Assembly: GCA_015075405.1 (NCBI GenBank)
Contig: JABTUK010000001.1
Location: 1,054,001 to 1,118,000 of the forward strand
Reading direction: 5' to 3'
Source of the DNA: Anaerolineales bacterium
Lineage (GTDB): Bacteria > Chloroflexota > Anaerolineae > 4572-78 > J111
DNA: 64,000 nucleotides
Below, one piece after another: positions 36,035 through 46,519 of the stretch (position 1 is the first letter of the stretch; each line of letters opens with the position of its first letter). The notes under the pieces are model-generated. The model had not been told where the DNA came from. It worked only from the letters and a program-made list of their open reading frames with translations, and ran no database searches. A program made the translations under genes and the position numbers.

Positions 36035-36574
36035 ATGCCTTTTGATCCAGCAATGTTTGATCCGTCGCAAATCCCCCTGGTTGAGATTGTGTTTTGGGCT
36101 ATGACCGTCTGTACCATCGGCGGGGCTTTGGGCGTTGTCACCAGCCGGAATTTGTTTCACAGCGCCCTATACCTGATTTTATCCTTTTTCGGCGTCTCCG
36201 GTTACTATGTGTTGCTGAGCGCCGGCTTTTTGGCGGTGGTCCAGTTGTTTGTGTATGTTGGGGCCATTGCCGTGCTGGTGCTGTTTGCGATTATGTTCTC
36301 GCGCCGGATGATGGCTGCCGGGCAGAGCCAGGCCAACCAGCAGTGGTGGGTCGCCGGGCCGGTGGTGATTGTCTTGTTTGTCATGCTGCTGGCCGTGGTT
36401 GGCTCGATTAATTGGCCCATCACCGAAGCCGAACCAAGAGGCGATGTGGTCAATCAATTGGGCCTGGCCTTTCTGGGCAGCTATCTTATTCCTTTTGAAG
36501 TTGTCGGTATCCTGCTGTCGGTGGCGCTGATTGGGGCGATTATTCTGGCCCGCGAGAAAACGGCAGAGGAGTGA
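36035..36574 (+). CDS. nuoJ: NADH-quinone oxidoreductase subunit J
   Basis: 179-residue membrane subunit with five hydrophobic spans. VVTSRNLFHSALYLILSFFG and AVVQLFVYVGAIAVLVLFAI are the family motifs, the latter forming the helix with the pi-bulge known to move during the catalytic cycle. ATG at 36035 after GAGGT. nuoI, which usually precedes nuoJ, is absent. Confidence 0.95.
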   Translation: MPFDPAMFDPSQIPLVEIVFWAMTVCTIGGALGVVTSRNLFHSALYLILSFFGVSGYYVLLSAGFLAVVQLFVYVGAIAVLVLFAIMFSRRMMAAGQSQANQQWWVAGPVVIVLFVMLLAVVGSINWPITEAEPRGDVVNQLGLAFLGSYLIPFEVVGILLSVALIGAIILAREKTAEE

Positions 36575-36761
36575 AGCTAGTGGAAGGTGGCAAAGGTCCA
36601 ATCTTCCAGCCATGTCATTTCGACCGAAGGGAGAAATCTCCGAGGCTGATGTAGCAGTGTAGGATGCTTCGCGTCGGCCTACGGCCTCAAAACCTGTCCT
36701 GAGCCTGTCGAAGGATGATATGAGGGCTGAGCAGTTACAAAAATTGGAGACAGTGCAAAAC

Positions 36762-37076
36762 ATGACAACTATTCCTTTATCCTGGTGGCTCACTGTTTCG
36801 GCGGCGCTCTTTAGCATTGGCATGTACGGGGCGCTGACCCGCCGCAATGCTATCGGCATTTTGATGGGCGTGGAGTTGATCCTCAACGCGGTCAATATCA
36901 ACCTGGTGGCCTTCTGGCGCTATATTTCCCCCACTGACGTCGCCGGCCAGATTTTTGCCATCATCGTCATCAGCGTCGCCGCCGCCGAAGCCGCCGTTGG
37001 CCTGGCGATTGTGATTTCGGTTTATCGCCGCCGCCACTCGGCCATCGTAGAAGAGTTGGATATTCTCAAAAATTAA
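36762..37076 (+). CDS. nuoK: NADH-quinone oxidoreductase subunit K
   Basis: 104-residue three-span subunit, an MrpC relative that takes part in proton transfer. [20 protein letters not shown] and [13 protein letters not shown] contain the conserved membrane Glu residues. The ATG at 36762 matches the usual family start; an in-frame ATG at 36720 would add 14 residues read from a dispersed repeat that ends CCTGTCGAAGGATG. Confidence 0.93.
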   Translation: MTTIPLSWWLTVSAALFSIGMYGALTRRNAIGILMGVELILNAVNINLVAFWRYISPTDVAGQIFAIIVISVAAAEAAVGLAIVISVYRRRHSAIVEELDILKN

Positions 37077-37080
37077 ACTA

Positions 37081-37140
37081 ATGCGTGATGCGTGATGCGT
37101 AAAGATTAATTCATGCATCACGTATCACGCATCACGAGTA
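37081..37140. repeat. Intergenic heptad hairpin between nuoK and nuoL
   Basis: GCGTGAT words in direct array followed by complementary ATCACGC/ATCACGT words. The same word set appears inside MITE family A. Confidence 0.85.
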
Positions 37141-37147
37141 ATTAACT

Positions 37148-39478
37148 ATGAACTTTTTCTTTGATTACATCTGGCTCATCCCGGTCTATCCCTTGCTGGC
37201 TTTCGTCGCCATTATCCTGGGCTTGAACCGCAGCCAAAAAGGCAGCGCCGGCCTGGCGATTGCCATGATCGCTCTGTCTACCGTCCATGCCTGGGCGATT
37301 GTCTTCAACACCATCGGCGCGTTTATGGCCGACGCCCATCACGGCATCCACATTGACGGTTGGAGCCTGCCCGTCGAATGGATACCTATCGGTTTCACCG
37401 TCTTCAACACCGGCTTTGCCGTAGACGGCTTCACCGCTGCCATGCTCTTTATGGTCCCCTTTGTCTGTACCCTCATCTTTATCTATGCCTCGGAGTATAT
37501 GGAAGGCTACGAAGCCGAATTTGGCCGCTACTCTCGCTTTTTTGCCTACGTCTCTCTCTTTGCCGCCGGCATGCTCATGCTGGTCATTGCCGACAACCTG
37601 CTGCTGCTCTTTATCTCCTGGGAAATTATGGGCTTGTGTTCCTACCTGCTCATCGGCTTCTGGTTTGAGAAAACCTATCCCGACGCCGACAAAGTGGCCA
37701 CGCCGCGCAACCTGATCCAGGTGCTGCAATTCTGGAAATACGCCGGGCCGGATAAAATCCCGCCCAAGTTGGCCGCGTTGAAAGCCTTTATGACCACCCG
37801 TATCGGTGATGTGATGCTTTTTGCCGGGATGATGATTTTGTGGAGCGTCAGCGGTTCGCTGACCTTCCGCGAGATTTTTGCCCCGGAGATGCTGGAACAT
37901 CTAACCGAAATCACCCTGTGGGGCGTTCCGGTGGCGACCCTGAGCGCGTTGCTCATCTTCGGCGGTGCGGTGGGCAAAAGCGCCCAATTCCCGCTGCACG
38001 TCTGGCTGCCCGACGCCATGGAAGGCCCGACGCCGGTTTCCGCCCTCATCCACGCGGCCACGATGGTTTCCGCCGGGGTCTACCTGGTGGCTCGCATGCT
38101 GCCGCTCTTTGCGACGATGGAACACAGCCCGGCCCTGCAATGGGTCGGCATCATCGGCGCGATTACGGCGGTGATGGGGGCGACGATCGGCGTGGCCCAA
38201 TATGATGTCAAACGGGTGCTGGCCTACTCGACCATTAGCCAGTTGGGCTATATGATGATGGCCCTGGGTCTGGGTGGTTTTGTGGCCGGCATCTTCCATC
38301 TGCTGACCCATTCCTTTTTCAAGGCGCTGCTCTTCCTCGGCTCCGGCTCGATCATCCACGCTATGGAGCACGAGATTCACGCGGCGCATGGGCATGGTCA
38401 CGACGACGCGCATGCCCATCACGACGCCCACGACCACCACGACGAGCATGACCACCACGCGGCTCATCCGGCTCATCCCGACCCGCAGGACATGCGCAAT
38501 ATGGGCGCGTTGCGACACAAGATGATGCCCAGTTTTATTGCTTATCTCTGTGGCACGCTGGCCTTGATTGGTTTTCCGCTGACTGCCGGTTTTTGGAGCA
38601 AAGACGAGATTCTGGCTGAAGCCTTCCTCCACCGCTCCGAACCTTTGGCGTTTTGGATTTACATTGCCGGCACAATTGGCGCGATTTTCACCGCTTTTTA
38701 TATGGGCCGGCAGATTGGCCTGGTCTTTTTTGGCCGCCCCCGCACCAGCCTGGCTGAAAACGCGGCTGAGCCAGGGTGGCGAATGACCATGCCCCTGATA
38801 GTGCTGGCCTTTTTTGCCCTTTTTATCGGGTTTATCAATATCCCCGAAGAAGTTTTTGGCATCCATGTTCCCTTTGGCGGCTGGCTGCACGGCTTTGCCG
38901 GTGAAGTCCATCTCATTGCCGAAGAAGCCGCGCCGGGCCTCAACTTTGAGCCGGGAACTTTTGTGCCCCAGGTCGCCATCACCTCCTCTTTATTAGCGAT
39001 TGTGTCTTTCTTCTTTGGGGGCTGGCTCTACTCTCGCCGCCGCACCGCCGAGGAACTGGACCCGATCCAAACCATCCCGGTCATCGGCAAGCCCATTTTT
39101 GCCATCCTCTACAACAAATATTACTTTGACGAGATTTATCGCGGCCTGCTGATCTATCCCACGATGTCGCTGGCCACGCTCTGCGCCAAGTTTGACTACG
39201 ATTGGGTCATCAACCCGATTGTCAACTTCGTTGGCCGCTTCACCAACCTGCTGGCCGACGGCAGCGCCGCTTTTGATAAATACGGTGTGGACGGCTACTT
39301 TGTCAACGGCATCCCCAACGCGTTCAACTGGTTTGGCGGCCAACTGCGCCTGCTCCAGACAGGCCGTGCTCAGAATTACCTCCTGATCTTGGTGGTTGGC
39401 CTGTTAATTTTGATTGGGATTTACCTGCTGCTCTGGACGGGCAGCGCGGCGGGGGTGGCCTCGCTGCCAACTTCGTAG
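37148..39478 (+). CDS. nuoL: NADH-quinone oxidoreductase subunit L with His-rich loop
   Basis: 776-residue antiporter-like pump subunit with the long carboxy-terminal helical arm. SWEIMGLCSYLLIGFWFEK, KSAQFPLHVWLPDAMEGPTP, SALIHAATMVSAGVYLVARM and FWSKDEILAE are the family motifs, with the pump Lys and Glu residues kept. About residues 407-443 form a loop with roughly 18 His together with Asp and Ala (HGHDDAHAHHDAHDHHDEHD), which is much larger than the usual loop and resembles metal-binding His tracts. The ATG lies just after the heptad hairpin. Confidence 0.95.
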   Translation: MNFFFDYIWLIPVYPLLAFVAIILGLNRSQKGSAGLAIAMIALSTVHAWAIVFNTIGAFMADAHHGIHIDGWSLPVEWIPIGFTVFNTGFAVDGFTAAMLFMVPFVCTLIFIYASEYMEGYEAEFGRYSRFFAYVSLFAAGMLMLVIADNLLLLFISWEIMGLCSYLLIGFWFEKTYPDADKVATPRNLIQVLQFWKYAGPDKIPPKLAALKAFMTTRIGDVMLFAGMMILWSVSGSLTFREIFAPEMLEHLTEITLWGVPVATLSALLIFGGAVGKSAQFPLHVWLPDAMEGPTPVSALIHAATMVSAGVYLVARMLPLFATMEHSPALQWVGIIGAITAVMGATIGVAQYDVKRVLAYSTISQLGYMMMALGLGGFVAGIFHLLTHSFFKALLFLGSGSIIHAMEHEIHAAHGHGHDDAHAHHDAHDHHDEHDHHAAHPAHPDPQDMRNMGALRHKMMPSFIAYLCGTLALIGFPLTAGFWSKDEILAEAFLHRSEPLAFWIYIAGTIGAIFTAFYMGRQIGLVFFGRPRTSLAENAAEPGWRMTMPLIVLAFFALFIGFINIPEEVFGIHVPFGGWLHGFAGEVHLIAEEAAPGLNFEPGTFVPQVAITSSLLAIVSFFFGGWLYSRRRTAEELDPIQTIPVIGKPIFAILYNKYYFDEIYRGLLIYPTMSLATLCAKFDYDWVINPIVNFVGRFTNLLADGSAAFDKYGVDGYFVNGIPNAFNWFGGQLRLLQTGRAQNYLLILVVGLLILIGIYLLLWTGSAAGVASLPTS

Positions 39479-39602
39479 GATGAGAGAATCCGATTTTCGA
39501 AGATACAAAGCGGGCATGCCGAACGGAGCCGCACGTGGGCGTGCTGGCTCCTCAAATTTAATCTACTGAAGATAACCTTTAGTCTGAGGAGAAGCAACCT
39601 TA

Positions 39603-41170
<1,568 letters not shown>

Positions 41171-41171
<1 letters not shown>

Positions 41172-41197
41172 TAGGTCACGCTTTAAGCGTGACCTAC
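41171..41197. repeat. Perfect palindrome between nuoM and nuoN
   Basis: GTAGGTCACGCTT and its exact reverse complement around one base. It lies immediately before the nuoN ribosome site and could affect its translation. Confidence 0.8.
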
Positions 41198-41211
41198 CCA
41201 AGAGGTGAACA

Positions 41212-42708
41212 TTGAACGATTTATTATTACTTCTGCCTGAAATTATCATTACCGCCGTCGCCTTTGTCCTGCTGACCCTGGACATTATGTGGAGGGGCGA
41301 CCGGCGCAGCGTTACCCTGATACCCTGGCTGGCGGTAGCCGGGGCGATTGCGGCCCTGGTAGCGACGATGAACATCTGGTGGGGCGGGGCGGCCAGCAAT
41401 ACCTTCGGTATCGCCACCGACGCCGGTAACCTGGTCCCGATGCTGGCCGTGGACACCCTGGCCCTTTTCTTTAAGGTCTTGTCCACCCTGACCGTCGCCC
41501 TGGTCGGCTTGAGCGCGGTGGATTACATCAATGCCCGTTCCCCCTTCCGGGGCGAATTTTTTGTACTGACGCTACTGGCCGGGCTGAGCCTGATGCTGCT
41601 CTCCGCCGCCACCAACCTGGTTATGATTTACCTGGCCCTGGAATTTCTGTCCATCACTAGCTACATCCTGACCGGCTATTTGCGGCAAGACACTCGCTCG
41701 ACCGAAGCGGCGGTCAAATATTTTCTGTACGGCGCGGTCGCTTCCGGGGTCATGCTGTACGGCTTCTCGCTGCTGTACGGCCTGACCGGCAGCGTTGACC
41801 TGGCGACCATTCAGAGCGCCCTGACCGAGGCCTCGGTCAGCCCGCTGCTGGTGGTCGGCACAGTTATGATGATTTTAACCGGCCTGGGTTTCAAAATCGC
41901 TCTGGTTCCGTTCCACCAATGGTCGCCCGACGCCTACGAAGGCGCGCCGACCCCGGTGACGGCCTTTCTTTCGGTCGGGCCCAAAGCCGCCGGTATCGCC
42001 GTGCTGATTCGCATCCTCACCGTCGCTTTGCCGGCTTACAGCGTTAACTGGACAGTCATCCTCTCGCTCATCGCCATTCTGACCATGACCGTCGGCAATC
42101 TGGTGGCCCTGTGGCAGACCAATATGAAGCGCATGCTGGCCTATTCCAGCATCGCCCAGGCCGGTTATATGTTGATTGGCCTGGCCGCCTGGACGTCGCA
42201 GCCCTCCGGCGGCGCTTTCGATGGGGTTAACGGCATTTTGCTGTATCTCTTTGCCTACTTGTTCACCAACCTGGGCGTCTTTACCGTCGCCATTATTTTG
42301 GAAAATAAAATGGGCACAGCCAACATTTCGGATTATGCCGGCCTGATCCGCCGCTCGCCGTTTTTGAGCATCGCCCTGCTGATCTTCTTCCTCTCGCTGA
42401 TCGGCATCCCCCCGACCGGCGGCTTTATGGGCAAGCTGTTCGTTTTTGGCGCGGCGGTCAACCAGGGCCTTTATCTATTGGCCGGGATTGGGATTCTCAA
42501 CAGTGTTATCTCGGTTTATTATTACTTTGGCGTGGCCCGGCAGGTCTTTTTTACCTCAGGGCCGGACGAGTCGCCCATTCGGCCCGGACTGGTCATGGGC
42601 GGGGTGGTAGCCCTCACCCTGATTATGACCCTGCTAATTGCCCTGTATGGCCAGCCGTTTATTGATATGGCCAACAACTCGGCTCAAATTTTGGCGGCCA
42701 ATTTTTAA
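41212..42708 (+). CDS. nuoN: NADH-quinone oxidoreductase subunit N
   Basis: 498-residue antiporter-like subunit. LALEFLSITSYILTGYLRQD, FKIALVPFHQWSPDAYEGAP, KRMLAYSSIAQAGYMLIGLA and LSLIGIPPTGGFMGKLFVF are the family motifs. The only good start is TTG at 41212, placed after AGAGGTGAACA. Last gene of the cluster; no terminator is obvious before the convergent gene fragments. Confidence 0.96.
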   Translation: MNDLLLLLPEIIITAVAFVLLTLDIMWRGDRRSVTLIPWLAVAGAIAALVATMNIWWGGAASNTFGIATDAGNLVPMLAVDTLALFFKVLSTLTVALVGLSAVDYINARSPFRGEFFVLTLLAGLSLMLLSAATNLVMIYLALEFLSITSYILTGYLRQDTRSTEAAVKYFLYGAVASGVMLYGFSLLYGLTGSVDLATIQSALTEASVSPLLVVGTVMMILTGLGFKIALVPFHQWSPDAYEGAPTPVTAFLSVGPKAAGIAVLIRILTVALPAYSVNWTVILSLIAILTMTVGNLVALWQTNMKRMLAYSSIAQAGYMLIGLAAWTSQPSGGAFDGVNGILLYLFAYLFTNLGVFTVAIILENKMGTANISDYAGLIRRSPFLSIALLIFFLSLIGIPPTGGFMGKLFVFGAAVNQGLYLLAGIGILNSVISVYYYFGVARQVFFTSGPDESPIRPGLVMGGVVALTLIMTLLIALYGQPFIDMANNSAQILAANF

Positions 42709-42714
42709 TAGAAT

Positions 42715-42960
42715 TTAGCTGTTGGGTTTGCGGGCCACAAAAATGTCGCGCTGGTAGGGGTCCTGGACGATTTGAGGCTGAAAGCCCACCTGGGCTAATA
42801 GGCGTAACCACTCGGCCCGCGGAAATAGGCCGCAGCGATGCTGGTCATGCTCAACCCCCACCATTTGCTGGCCTTCCCGCAGGCGATAAACGTAATCGGT
42901 GGTGTAGGTGGTATCGCTGTCTTTACTTGGGCCATATCTTTGTTCCTTCCTTGATCGCAT
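42715..42960 (-). pseudogene. Methyltransferase, C-terminal fragment
   Basis: About 70 residues (DTTYTTDYVYRLREGQQM, VEHDQHRCGLFPRAEWLRLL, GFQPQIVQD) match the end of class I SAM-dependent methyltransferases of roughly 230-250 residues. The SAM-binding core is absent. The similarity begins where the preceding frame ends, so the 5' part seems to have been replaced by the gene at 42923-43138. Confidence 0.65.
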
Positions 42961-43138
42961 CGGTCGGATAGGTCGTAATCAAAAATCCTTCGTCATTAAG
43001 CCGTTTGGCGACGGCACAGACCCAACGGCTTACTTTCTCGGATTTGTAAAATAGATAGACGTTGGGGTCACTTCGGCTCACTCGAATTTGATCGGGAGTT
43101 TGGAGAGCCGCTTGAACCTCTTGTTCACGGCCTGTCAT
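42923..43138 (-). CDS. Small nuclease-toxin-like protein (PBECR/RelE-like), probably 5'-truncated
   Basis: 71 residues. TGREQEVQAALQTPDQIRVS, DPNVYLFYK, RWVCAVAKRLNDEGFLITTY and KEGTKIWPK resemble the final part of small proteins in prophage and toxin loci that have a barnase/ColE5/RelE-like fold. Family members usually start about 20 residues earlier with an HPEM-type motif; here the in-frame codons before the ATG do read KHPAM, but a stop cuts off 13 codons upstream and no good start or ribosome site is found. Likely a remnant; function uncertain. Confidence 0.5.
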   Translation of the reverse strand: MTGREQEVQAALQTPDQIRVSRSDPNVYLFYKSEKVSRWVCAVAKRLNDEGFLITTYPTDAIKEGTKIWPK

Positions 43139-43231
43139 AGCTGGGTGCTTTACCGTAATGATATATTCCCAATTTTATACCCTTCCCAACCCGTCGAGCC
43201 ATCGGCGGATTTATTTACTTCCCGTTTTGAG

Positions 43232-43287
43232 TTCCTACCAGTTCCCTCAGTTCCCTGGGAACTATAGGAACTTGAGGGAACTTGTTT
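43232..43287. repeat. Nine-base-word hairpin (AGTTCC/GGAACT)
   Basis: AGTTCCTACC and AGTTCCCTC words followed by complementary GGAACTATA and GGAACTTGAG words. The same word family returns at 45140-45235 and near 59.2 kb. Confidence 0.75.
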
Positions 43288-43299
43288 TTAGACGATCAC

Positions 43300-44232
43300 T
43301 TATCGCCGGTCATGGTTTGCCGGCGGCCTGCTGCGGAAAGTCAACATGGACCCCAGCGATTCTTTCAAATTCTCGAACTGCTCCTTGAGATTCGCTAGCC
43401 GCTCCGCCGGGATACTGGCCCGCGATGGTCTCCCGCCCAGGCCGGAGAGCAACGTCGAGTAGCTTTGCGAAAGCTTATCCAGCAGTTTCTGGCTCTCCTG
43501 GAGCCTGGTTTCGACCAGGCCCGGTTCGGCGTCGGGGAAGTTGCCAAACTCATACTCAAAGATTTCGTTCTTGATTTCCCCCAGGAAGGCCCGGTGTAAT
43601 TCAACGGCCAGATACTTGTTGATTAACTTGACCCGGCCCTCCTTGGCCAGCCGCCTCACGCTGACCGAAATGTGCGTTGAGTTGAGGACGCGCAAGGGCC
43701 GAAATTGGCTGGCCCGTTTGACAAAATCATGATCCTCGGCCATTTTGAGGCTTTCATCAAAGCCGCCCACCCGCCGAAACAGCCTGCGCGAGACCAGGAT
43801 GCAAAAACCTGGCGCATGCGGGTCCAGGAATTGCCCAAGCTGGATGGCCAGATTGGCAAAGTCGTGCAGCAGCTTGTCCACCGGGTCCTCGGACAGCGGT
43901 ATCACTGCGCAGGTGGCCAGATCAAGGTAACGTTCTTCGATTTCGGCATAGGCATCGCCGAGAAAAGTGGGCGGCACCCTCACATCGGCATCCAGGAAGA
44001 GCAGAAACTCTCCCCGCGCCACCCTGGCCCCGTTATTCCGGCCGGCAGCCGGCAGTCCACCGGGCACGACTGTGGCCCCATAGTCGCGCGCTATTTCCTG
44101 CGTCCGGTCAGACGAGCCGGCGTCGGCCACGATAATCTCATAATCGTCAAAGGTCTGTTGGCGCAGGTCGCCCAGCAATTTGGGGAGGAGGATGGCCTCG
44201 TTGAGGGTGGGGATGATGACGCTTATTTTCAT
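43300..44232 (-). CDS. Glycosyltransferase family 2
   Basis: 310 residues. The GT-A fold starts at residue 1 (SVIIPTLNEAILLPKLLGDL) with IIVADAGSSDRT and the metal-binding LFLDADV motif, then CILVSRRLFRRVGGFDE and MAEDHDFVKRA, whose ED may contain the catalytic base. It transfers a sugar from a nucleotide donor to a lipid or other acceptor in envelope polysaccharide synthesis. The last 80 residues are a predicted coiled coil (ETRLQESQKLLDKLSQSYST and LANLKEQFENLKESL) that is not part of the family core and may mediate assembly. No clustered polysaccharide genes nearby. Confidence 0.85.
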   Translation of the reverse strand: MKISVIIPTLNEAILLPKLLGDLRQQTFDDYEIIVADAGSSDRTQEIARDYGATVVPGGLPAAGRNNGARVARGEFLLFLDADVRVPPTFLGDAYAEIEERYLDLATCAVIPLSEDPVDKLLHDFANLAIQLGQFLDPHAPGFCILVSRRLFRRVGGFDESLKMAEDHDFVKRASQFRPLRVLNSTHISVSVRRLAKEGRVKLINKYLAVELHRAFLGEIKNEIFEYEFGNFPDAEPGLVETRLQESQKLLDKLSQSYSTLLSGLGGRPSRASIPAERLANLKEQFENLKESLGSMLTFRSRPPANHDRR

Positions 44233-44580
44233 GCTGCTTGCGCTCCTGTGGTCGTCGTATAACCCGTTTTATCATGCGTCCTCATCATACCACATTTCCC
44301 TAGCAGAATCCAGGGTATTAAAAGATTGGCTTTTTAGCCTCAGGGCGTGGTATACTTAGCCTCTGTGTTTCTTACTTTTTAACTGGACATTGAGAGCATT
44401 CGGAAACCCCAGCGGCGCTCGTCCGGCGATGAAGTCGCCGGACTATTCCACAGTGCCCGATTAATCGGGCTAAAGCCGGGTTGACCCGGCGTTGTTTACT
44501 AGCCCTGGCATTCATGCCGGGGCGGGCAAGTCAGACGAGATAGTTTCCGAACGCTCTCAACATGCTTTTAAGGAGAATTT
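44233..44580. other. Divergent intergenic gap filled mostly by a MITE
   Basis: Apart from the element at 44390-44560, there is AT-rich promoter-like sequence on both sides but no clear hexamer pair, and no coding frame. Confidence 0.5.
44390..44560. mobile_element. MITE-like element of 171 bp
   Basis: Terminal inverted repeats TTGAGAGCATTCGGAAAC and its complement with one mismatch over 18 bases. The interior has several nested hairpins, for example GTCCGGCGA/TCGCCGGAC and GCCGGGTT/AACCCGGC-like pairs. Only CA on each side could be a target duplication, so that remains unresolved. It is placed between the glycosyltransferase and methyltransferase promoters. Confidence 0.75.
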
Positions 44581-45135
44581 GTGGAACAAGAACTATTCGA
44601 CACCCTGGCCGAACTGGAAATGAAAGCGGCCAAAGACTCGCTAATGGACCCGGACTCGGCCAAATTTTTATCAATCCTGGCAATTACCAACAAAGCCAAA
44701 CTCATGGTTGAGGTGGGCAGCGGGGTGGGCTACTCGACCCTGTGGCTGGCCTACGCCGCCTCGGTAACTGGCGGCAAAGTGATTAGCTGTGAAATTGACC
44801 CGGCCCAAGCCGAAGCAACGCGGGCCAACCTGGCTAAAGCGAACCTGACGGATTATGTGGAAATTTTAGCCGGAGATGCCCGGACGACCCTCCGTCAACG
44901 AACTGAGCCGGTGGATTTGCTCTTTATTGACGGCGATTACGGCCAATACGAAACCTATTTTGATGTCGTTTACAAACGGATGAATATCGGCTCGACGGTG
45001 GTGGCCGATAAAGTGGTGGCCCACGAAAATGACCTGGCCGACTACACCACCTATGTCCAAAACCACCCCAACCTCGAAAGTGTGACTGTTCCTTTGGGGC
45101 AGGGGTTGGAAGTGACGGTCAAAATTTCTGAGTAA
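44581..45135 (+). CDS. Class I SAM-dependent O-methyltransferase
   Basis: 184-residue O-methyltransferase of the caffeoyl-CoA/catechol type (family 3). The SAM-binding motif is MVEVGSGVGYSTLWLA, then KVISCEIDPAQAEATRANL, AGDARTTL, and LLFIDGDYGQYETYFDVV with the metal-binding acidic residues expected in the family. GTG start after AAGGAG. The acceptor is unknown. Confidence 0.85.
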   Translation: MEQELFDTLAELEMKAAKDSLMDPDSAKFLSILAITNKAKLMVEVGSGVGYSTLWLAYAASVTGGKVISCEIDPAQAEATRANLAKANLTDYVEILAGDARTTLRQRTEPVDLLFIDGDYGQYETYFDVVYKRMNIGSTVVADKVVAHENDLADYTTYVQNHPNLESVTVPLGQGLEVTVKISE

Positions 45136-45139
45136 CAAT

Positions 45140-45235
45140 GTTGAAGGAACTGAAGGAACTAAGGGAACTGAGGGAACTTAATCTTATCAGTTCCTTTAAT
45201 TTCTTCAGTTCCCTCAGTTCCCTTTGTCTTCGGTC
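45140..45235. repeat. Nine-base-word hairpin (GGAACTGAG)
   Basis: GGAACTGAAGGAACTAAGG-type direct array followed by AGTTCC-type complementary array, filling the whole gap between two genes. Confidence 0.8.
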
Positions 45236-45240
45236 AATGA

Positions 45241-46152
45241 ATGTCTAAACGAGTGATTATCCTTTTTCTTGATGGGGTTGGCCTCGGGGAAGCGGATCCC
45301 GAGGCCAATCCATTTATGCATGCTGAACTGCCGGCGGTGCAATCGCTGCTGGGGGTGTCGCACCTCACCCGCGAAGCCGCCGGGACGGTGACGAGTCAGG
45401 CGGCTTTGTTGGGGCTGGATGCCCAGTTAGGCGTCCCCGGTTTGCCTCAATCGGCTACGGGACAAACCACTATTCTGACCGGGCGCAACGCTCCGGCCGC
45501 CCTGGGCGAACACTCCGGCCCCTACCCCAACCCGATACTGCGCGAACTGCTGGCCCAGGAAAGCATCTTCAAAACGCTGCTCCGGGCCGGGCAGCCGGTG
45601 GCCTACGCTAACGCTTACCCGGTTCGTTTTTTGGACCGGGTGCAGCGCGGCAAGGGGCGCTTGAGCGCCAACACCCAGGCCGCGTTCATGGCCGGCTTGA
45701 AATTACGCAGCGGCGAGGACCTGCGGCGGGGACGGGCCGTAGCAGCCCTGTTTAGCAACGATTTCTGGCCGGAAGCGGATTTTGCCCTGCCGCCGCTCGA
45801 TGCCCGCCAGGCCGGGGCGCAGCTCGCCGCTCTGGCCGAGGATCATACCCTGACCTACTTTGAGTTTTGGTACTCTGATTTTTTGGGGCACAAAATGGAG
45901 CGCGAGGAGTCGCTGAAGGTATTGGGCATGCTCGACGATTTTCTGGCCGGAATTTTGGAGCGGCTGGATTTGGCCAACTCGCTGCTGCTGGTGGTCAGCG
46001 ATCACGGCAACTTTGAAGATTGGACCACCTCCAAACACACCCTCAACCCCGCGCTGACCCTATTGGCCGGGACCGGTTTTGAGGCTCTGGTCCCGCGCCT
46101 GCACTCGCTGGCGGATGTTAAACCGGCGGTTTTGGATTATTTGGGTGTATAA
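45241..46152 (+). CDS. Phosphomutase/phosphatase-superfamily metalloenzyme
   Basis: 303 residues of the alkaline phosphatase superfamily, in the branch with cofactor-independent phosphoglycerate mutase and phosphopentomutase. VIILFLDGVGLGEADPEANP has the first metal Asp. LPQSATGQTTILTG has the residue position that takes the phosphoryl group. LLLVVSDHGNFEDWTTSKH has the DHGN metal motif and the terminal His. The domain between is shorter than in phosphoglycerate mutase. It probably cleaves or transfers a phosphate, but the substrate is not evident. Confidence 0.75.
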   Translation: MSKRVIILFLDGVGLGEADPEANPFMHAELPAVQSLLGVSHLTREAAGTVTSQAALLGLDAQLGVPGLPQSATGQTTILTGRNAPAALGEHSGPYPNPILRELLAQESIFKTLLRAGQPVAYANAYPVRFLDRVQRGKGRLSANTQAAFMAGLKLRSGEDLRRGRAVAALFSNDFWPEADFALPPLDARQAGAQLAALAEDHTLTYFEFWYSDFLGHKMEREESLKVLGMLDDFLAGILERLDLANSLLLVVSDHGNFEDWTTSKHTLNPALTLLAGTGFEALVPRLHSLADVKPAVLDYLGV

Positions 46153-46303
46153 GGTAAATGGGGTAAAGGGTAGGTTAACCTACTTGCTTTCAAAATGAGC
46201 TAGTCAGTTGCAGGAGTATCCTGAAGTCCACTAGCCCGCTTGTTGAAATCGTGCCTCAGGCTATAATTATCACAAACAGGCGCATGTTTTAAGGAGTGTC
46301 GCT

Positions 46304-46519
46304 ATGCCAGAAGATATCCAGGTAACCGAACAAGGGGTCTTTATTCCCCGGCAAGTTTATCAGAACTTTGGTGAGATTGAAATTGTCTTTGAGGAGAATT
46401 ATATCCTGATTAAGCCCAAAAATATGACCCGGCAATTGAGTGGCTTCATCCAGCCCAAGCTTAATGTTGAGGAAATCCACGAGGATTATGAGCTATCGCT
46501 GCTGGCTGGAGAGTCTTGA
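46304..46519 (+). CDS. Antitoxin-like protein of a VapBC-type pair
   Basis: 71 residues. The amino half could be an AbrB/SpoVT-like swapped hairpin (QGVFIPRQVYQN then IEIVFEENYILIKPKN), the usual fold for DNA-binding antitoxins; the tail is acidic and would wrap the toxin. Its stop overlaps the PIN gene start (TGATG). Function is inferred from this arrangement. Confidence 0.7.
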   Translation: MPEDIQVTEQGVFIPRQVYQNFGEIEIVFEENYILIKPKNMTRQLSGFIQPKLNVEEIHEDYELSLLAGES

